NCBI GenBank assembly: GCA_947846985.1
Contig: CANTUZ010000023.1
Coordinates: 6,219,677 to 6,283,676 of the forward strand
Direction: 5' to 3'
From: Fratercula arctica
Lineage: Eukaryota > Chordata > Aves > Charadriiformes > Alcidae
DNA length: 64,000 nt
Part shown: positions 58,960 to 64,000 of the stretch, one piece after another
Numbering within the stretch: the stretch's first letter is position 1
How the letters are laid out: each line of letters starts with the position of its first letter
The notes under the pieces: model-generated
The model's input: only the letters and a program-made list of their open reading frames with translations
What the model was told of the DNA's origin: nothing
Databases searched by the model: none
Translations under genes and position numbers: made by a program

Positions 58960-61900
58960 CTTCTTTTTGTAATCGTTTCTTGCTGATTTTGAGATGTGTT
59001 GTGCAGCCCAGAATCTGGGCCAGCGCATTCCAGCAACTTCGGTGTTGTGGCTTTATTCTGTTGCAGGAGCGTTTCAAGCCTTTGGCTGAAGTCAAAGCCC
59101 TGTGCTAATGAGGTGTTGCCAGCTCTTTTCATTATATTGCCTTTTTCAAAGTCTCTTCTGCTAAGATAAGCAGCCTTACACAAGGATCCCTGTTTTTACA
59201 CAGACTGTACTCTTGCCTGCAGTGTCTAGACCTGAGAGGGGGGAAAAAAGCCTGAAAAGCTTAAATGTTAGAAGGCAAATTTAAGAATATATGGCAATAT
59301 ATCTTTTGATGTTGTCTCGTGTTTTAACTTTATCCCTTATTAAAGAGGAGTTAGGGCTGGTAATAACATAGGAGGCCAGTCTTTCCTGGAAGGTCTTGGA
59401 AATACGCAGGACACAGAAACGAGGGAGTGGGACTGCCCTGGGTTAGTGCCAGGACTTTTCCTCCCTTCTGCGTCAGGGTTACAACTTTTTGGGTTTGAGA
59501 GATCTGTTTTGGTCACAGGTTCATCAAAATTCTTCCCTTTGGAGTCACGTGTATTCCTGTTGACTACCATACACGACAGTGGGAGCTCGGGGAGCAGATC
59601 TTCCCCGTACCTCCTATCTTGGTAGCTTTTCTCTTCCTACCACTCTGATCGTAGCAAGAATTTAGGGAGCAGTATCTGGAGAGTGGCATTATTGCTTGGG
59701 CAGTTGCCATGCACTTTTGAGGTTAAAAAGTTTGACTTGCATCCTAAAGACAAGGGTAGAAGAGATTAGCTAATATATGTTAGATTAGGTAATGTATGCG
59801 ACTGTGCTAATGTCAAAGAGGACCCTTGGAAGCGACAAAGTATGTCTGCAGAGGCACTATATCAAGTATGTGTTAAAATACATTTTACAGGATATTTTTC
59901 TTCAGTTTCCACAGTGGATTGTTCTAATTTTCTTCCTTCTGCTAACATATAACATGGGCCAAAACCTTAGCTGATGTTAAATGGTGCAGATCCGGTAAAT
60001 GCATTGGAACAACTGACCTCTTTGACTTGAGTGTTTGGGAGGATAAAGCAGTGAAATTAATTGAAAAATAAGAAAAGGAGAAAATGAGAGGAAGGAAAGG
60101 GCTTTTCTTGGAATCTTTTAAGCAGGTTCAGTCCCAGCAGTGACAATTCAGGCCAGTCGAACCAGTTCCTCTAAATTGTTCCTGCCCTGCTTACAGGTGG
60201 GTATGGTTTATGCTGGTATTTTCCAGTGTGTTATCCTTTGCTTTTTGTTTAAAATGTTCATATCATTGTGTAGAATGTGAAATTTATCTCTGCAGCTGCA
60301 CCAGGTTAAATCCTAGTCTAAATCTTTAAGTGCAACCTGGACCGATCATGCGGTATGGGCGTGATAGCAACAGAGATGGTTGGCCTAAAGTAGCGCCCAC
60401 ATAAAATAAAATAAAAAAGTAGCTTTGCATCATGCTCCAATGCTTAAGACATTAATTTCAATGCAAGTAGTTCTACAGAGCGCCCATCTGAGATGCCTCC
60501 AAGTGAGTGGGGTGTCTTCAACATCGTGTTGATGCAAAAATGAGGCTAATGTAATGTATATTGTCAGGTATCGGAATCACTAGTTCTGTCCATCTTGTTG
60601 GCCTCAGCTGGTGTTTATATCGGGTACCCGGCAAATGTTTTGGCACAATCGGCTTGAAATGTTTCAGTGGTTCTCATTTGGAGATTTCCACTCTTGACTC
60701 CTTCCCTGAAAATTATCTTTTGTAAGAGGAACCAAAAAAATCCTACTCTCATCCTATTCATGAGTATATTATTATAATAGTTTTCTTTCAGTAAGATGTT
60801 TGGCACTGAAAATTCTTAACTTTCTGATTCCAGCGCTCCGAGATCTCTGAGAAATTTGAATTCTAGCCTCGCGTCCTTTCTTGTTTACCATGGATCGCGC
60901 CGATGATTGATGAATTGTAAACACTGAATAGCGTATGTTCTCTGGGACTCATTAAAACTTGGGACCAAGGTCCTGTTTTTATTTACCTCGTCTCCAAAAT
61001 CGACAGTGCTTTAAATAAAATCTGATGAGAGGATTGCCAGCACCATTGAGCGTTCTGTCATCCCAAATGAATAGAAATTGCGATCGTTTGGTTATTTTCC
61101 GTCGAAGAAAAATCAGATCTGTGTCCTAAATGAAAGTTCATACTTGATGCACCTTTTTTTCCCCCCCTCCCCCGTCCCCCCTCTCTGGTGTTGTTGTGCC
61201 TGTCGCACGTTAACGCCGCCGAGATACGCTCCGGCGAACGCCGCCGAGATACGCTCCGGCGTTACAGCAGTTTGCAATCAGCCCACATTTTTCAAAGTCT
61301 TGTCAGACTTTTAGCTCATCAGTATTCATGTAGGTGTAATCGCACCTGCAAAATTTGAATTACCATGTTGATAAGTCTGTGACAGAAATGGACTGTGACT
61401 GAATCTGGTACAAAATTGATAAGCCCCGGCAGGGAAGAATTGGATAAAAGGGAGACACCTGCTCATACACACTTGTTTTGAACGGGGCAGATATAAAACA
61501 TGTCTCCTTGACATCCCCATTCCTGAGGCATCATTCAGAGACCATTTACATCAAGAAAGGGACCCACTGGGTGTCTAGTCATGGACCAAATTGTTGAGTC
61601 CATCACCCTGATGAGGTTTGGCCTCTGCCGAGAGGTTTTTTGGGATTATTTAGGGGCTTCAAGGCGCCGGCAAGGACATCACTGGTTATGTGTGAAGACA
61701 GCTTGGATTTTCCCTTAGGAAAATCTTCCCTTCTTTAGACTCCTGCTTTAAATAAATGAAGAGTCTCAGCAATCCTGAGCAACATGCAACCTCACTGATA
61801 AACTTAAGTATAGGATTTATTTTGTGAGCTCATTGAAACACGTGGAAATACAGAGCCTTTCTGTTACATCAAATGCATACTGCTAAGTCTCACAGTTATA

Positions 61901-62688
61901 ACTGCATCAATTAAAAAAAACCTTTTGACCTACACGAGTTGTTTAAGGACATAAAATATATGTAGCCCTGACCTAAACTGTTAGCTATTTGCAACAGGGG
62001 TTATTTTTTCATTGTTGTGAACGTTTAAGCCTAAAGAAATGAAGATTAGTACCAATTATAAAAAAAGGTTGTAATTTTTAATGCCCTGGTGTCTTCCAGC
62101 TCCCAATGATGGGCGCAAATAGTGTTTTCCTGTTGCATCTCAAATACAATGAGCTATGCACAAAGGACCCCCAGGTATACCTATTATTGCTAATTATATA
62201 CTTTGTGTTTAATGAAAGGATCCTGTCTCCTATCAGAGGGTTTAATGAAATGTTAATTTTTGCTACTAATCAACTTGAAACATAATAGCAGCAGCTCGCT
62301 AACGAATCGGTGAACTTTGTGTTTGCCCTGTGCCGTTCTGGAAGATTTCCAGGTTCTTCCTAGTACAATTCATCTCCCTTGCAGACTGCAGGAAAGTAAC
62401 GGCTCAGCAGAACGCGTGTAAATCCATCACAATTCAAACAGCGTGTAACCAATTAAATACTTACCCTCGTTTTATTTTAGCCTTAGAAATGCGTTTTATC
62501 ATCGCAGGTTTTCTTCTGACCAGCCCTGCAAAGGTTATGATGTGCTCTTGAATTCTCTCCTGATAAATAAAGATGATTAAATGCTCTGTCAAAGATAATA
62601 ACTCGCCTACCTAAATCCTGCCTCTCACAAGTCACACCGTCTTTCTGAACACTGCTTAATACTTGGAGTTCCTGTGGACCCCAAAATC
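58960..62688. other. Non-coding stretch, no gene recognised
   Basis: About 3.7 kb with no supported gene. It contains a C-rich pyrimidine tract at 61153-61184 and the tandem duplication at 61212-61261. From about 61770 to 62330 it is AT-rich with many TAAT-type cores, a possible conserved non-coding element, untested. Confidence 0.5.
61212..61261. repeat. 25-bp perfect tandem duplication, GC-rich
   Basis: The unit AACGCCGCCGAGATACGCTC plus CGGCG occurs twice without mismatch, giving twelve CpGs in 50 bp within an AT-rich setting. Each unit's ends are nearly self-complementary (CGCCGAG with CTCCGGCG), so each can fold. Confidence 0.95.
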
Positions 62689-62862
62689 TTAGAATCACAG
62701 ACTGCGTTGGGTTGGAAGGGACCTCTAAAGGCCACCTAGTCCCACCCCCTGCAGTCAGCAGGGACATCTTCAACTGGATCAGGTTGCTCAGAGCCTCATC
62801 CAGCCTGGCCTTGAATGGCTCCAGGGATGGGGCCTCCACCCCCTCTCTGGGCAACCTGTTCC
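62689..62862 (-). mobile_element. CR1 LINE, 5'-truncated, group B
   Basis: The + strand TTAGAATCACAGACTGCGTT, GGGTTGGAAGGGACCTCTAA, GACATCTTCAACTGGATCAG and GGCCTCCACCCCCTCTCTGG is the complement of the group B 3' UTR at 5175-5511. The tail is intact at 62689; the 5' break is near 62862. Confidence 0.93.
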
Positions 62863-64000
62863 CGGGTGAGATTTTTGAAAATATTAATGCAAAAATCTGT
62901 GTGTTTCAAGGAAGCTGCAGTACCTCTTGCAGTCTGTATAAAACCCCCTTGTGACGTAGTGAACAAAAAAATGTTTGCTTAGAAGCAGAGTGTCTGTGTT
63001 GATGCGTTTCAGCCTAATTCAGACACGTTACCTTCGAGTTAATACTTGTTTTCAGGATCCTTTGAAACCACTGAAGTAGAATCAATGTTATTTGGGGAGA
63101 GAAGGGTGGAGGAAGGGAAAGAATTGTTCGGTTGCTTTGGTTCCTTTCCTCCATAACTTTGGATGTTACATTTTTTTGGACTGCTGAAGTAGCTTAGGCA
63201 TTTTTTCTTAACTAAACATTTTGTAAGTCTATTTAATTGAAGGTTTTCTGCATGCTTGTGGATCAAACTTGAAGCATCAGCCCATTGATTTTTAATCTTT
63301 CATAAGCTGGGTGGTTCAGGGTTTCCTAAAGATGTTGTATTTGGATGCTGTAGGTACTGTCTGGAGCTCTAACTGTACGCAGGATCCCCACAGCCCCCTA
63401 CTGTGTGTGAAAGGAGAGGCAGGCTTCGATTCTACACTGGATTTACACCAAGAAATCACAAAGTAAGCCTATATCAGATTAGTGCTTATTTCTCAGCAGA
63501 GCTGCGTATTGCTGTTTGCACCATATGCAAGAAGAGTTCCCTGCTCCAAGGAACTCGTCAGCAAGTGACGTAGTAGTTCCCCGGTGACAAATACGCAACA
63601 GCGAGCAGCTAGGCTGGGAATTATGCCACCGGGCAAAAATTCTAGCATCGTGGGACATAGATCACGTGAAATAATTGTTGATTATGGGAGAAGGCCAGAT
63701 GAGTTGGAAGCACAGATAGACCAAAAGGCTGTAAATATTAACGATGTATGGGTTAACTATCCCAGATACTGCTAAATAGCAGTCTCTTGCCATTGGTGTT
63801 TCCAGCCAATTATTCTTTGTTTCCAACAATGCGTTCCTTTTAACATGTTTTTCATTGATTATACATACTGCTTTTCAAAATCTGAATGGCTAAATGGAAT
63901 TTTCAGCAGGCAAACCTGGCTTGCTCTCTATTGACTGAAATTTCAACCGATCTCTGATGGAAGACTAAAAGAAAAAGGATGGAAGACTAAAATAAAATCT
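62863..64000. other. Non-coding stretch to window end
   Basis: No gene recognised. A 50-codon + frame starting with ATG (63623-63775) is polar and somewhat protein-like but matches nothing I know. A 15-bp direct repeat (GATGGAAGACTAAAA) lies at 63956-63970 and 63978-63992, and the pattern may continue past the window edge. Confidence 0.5.
63956..63992. repeat. 15-bp direct repeat, 7-bp spacer
   Basis: GATGGAAGACTAAAA appears twice, separated by GAAAAAG. It is at the window end, so it could be the start of a longer tandem array. Confidence 0.9.

Noticed and set aside
1..64000. CRISPR arrays, operons, prophage or defence systems
   Set aside because: No regularly spaced repeats and no bacterial gene organisation; the repeats are vertebrate CR1, MIR and ERV types.

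Overview
This window is avian, non-coding, repeat-bearing DNA. The diagnostic signal is at least sixteen 5'-truncated CR1 LINE copies, most ending in the bird-type 3' tail (GGTCCCTTCCAACC followed by ATTCTATG-like octamers). There is also one solo ERVK-like LTR with a perfect 6-bp target-site duplication, several ancient MIR SINE relics and one decayed L2-like LINE fragment. No L1/Alu-type repeats and no bacterial gene organisation are visible. A crocodilian or turtle is not strictly excluded, but the CR1 tails and the LTR type point to a bird; the species cannot be told. No complete host protein-coding gene, tRNA, rRNA, snRNA or recognisable miRNA could be supported. The window is best read as intergenic sequence or part of a very long intron.

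Layout. 1-3886: unannotatable AT-rich DNA. 3887-5798: three CR1 copies (two +, one -) forming a tail-to-tail pair and a strong inverted repeat. 5799-10706: no repeat recognised. 10707-11474: longest CR1 copy, with a frameshifted remnant of ORF2. 13634-13790: MIR. 20486-20742 and 25097-25710: CR1. 27962-28347: possible MIR next to a CpG-rich patch. 30570-31101: CR1 with an ORF2 C-terminal remnant. 32398-32586: a protein-like minus-strand ORF beside a small CpG cluster. 34695-34769: CR1 tail. 35325-35465: CpG patch. 35700-35785: possible MIR. 37150-37480: L2-like reverse transcriptase fossil. 38919-40090: a 46-bp CR1 slice, the solo LTR and a probable decayed CR1. 43907-43985: MIR. 45517-52976: five CR1 copies, two of them head to head. 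53038-53160: MIR. 53611-53990: a small CpG island. 56003-56165: a TTTTA-rich tract. 58477-58959 and 62689-62862: CR1. 61212-61261: a GC-rich 25-bp tandem duplication.

The CR1 copies fall by eye into groups. Group A is copies at 3887, 5552, 20486, 45517, 51142 and 58477; these are very alike, hence fairly young. Group B is 5175, 62689 and the slice at 38919. Group C is 30570, 50946 and 52784. Group D is 10707 and 25097, with almost identical cores. Groups are mine, not official subfamily names.

I looked for a novel system and did not find one. The items most worth checking are the CpG island with a downstream splice-donor-like site, the minus-strand ORF at 32398-32586, the CR1 inverted repeat at 3.9-5.8 kb, and the exact LTR insertion. 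All repeat calls come from reading and memory of repeat families, not from a database search.
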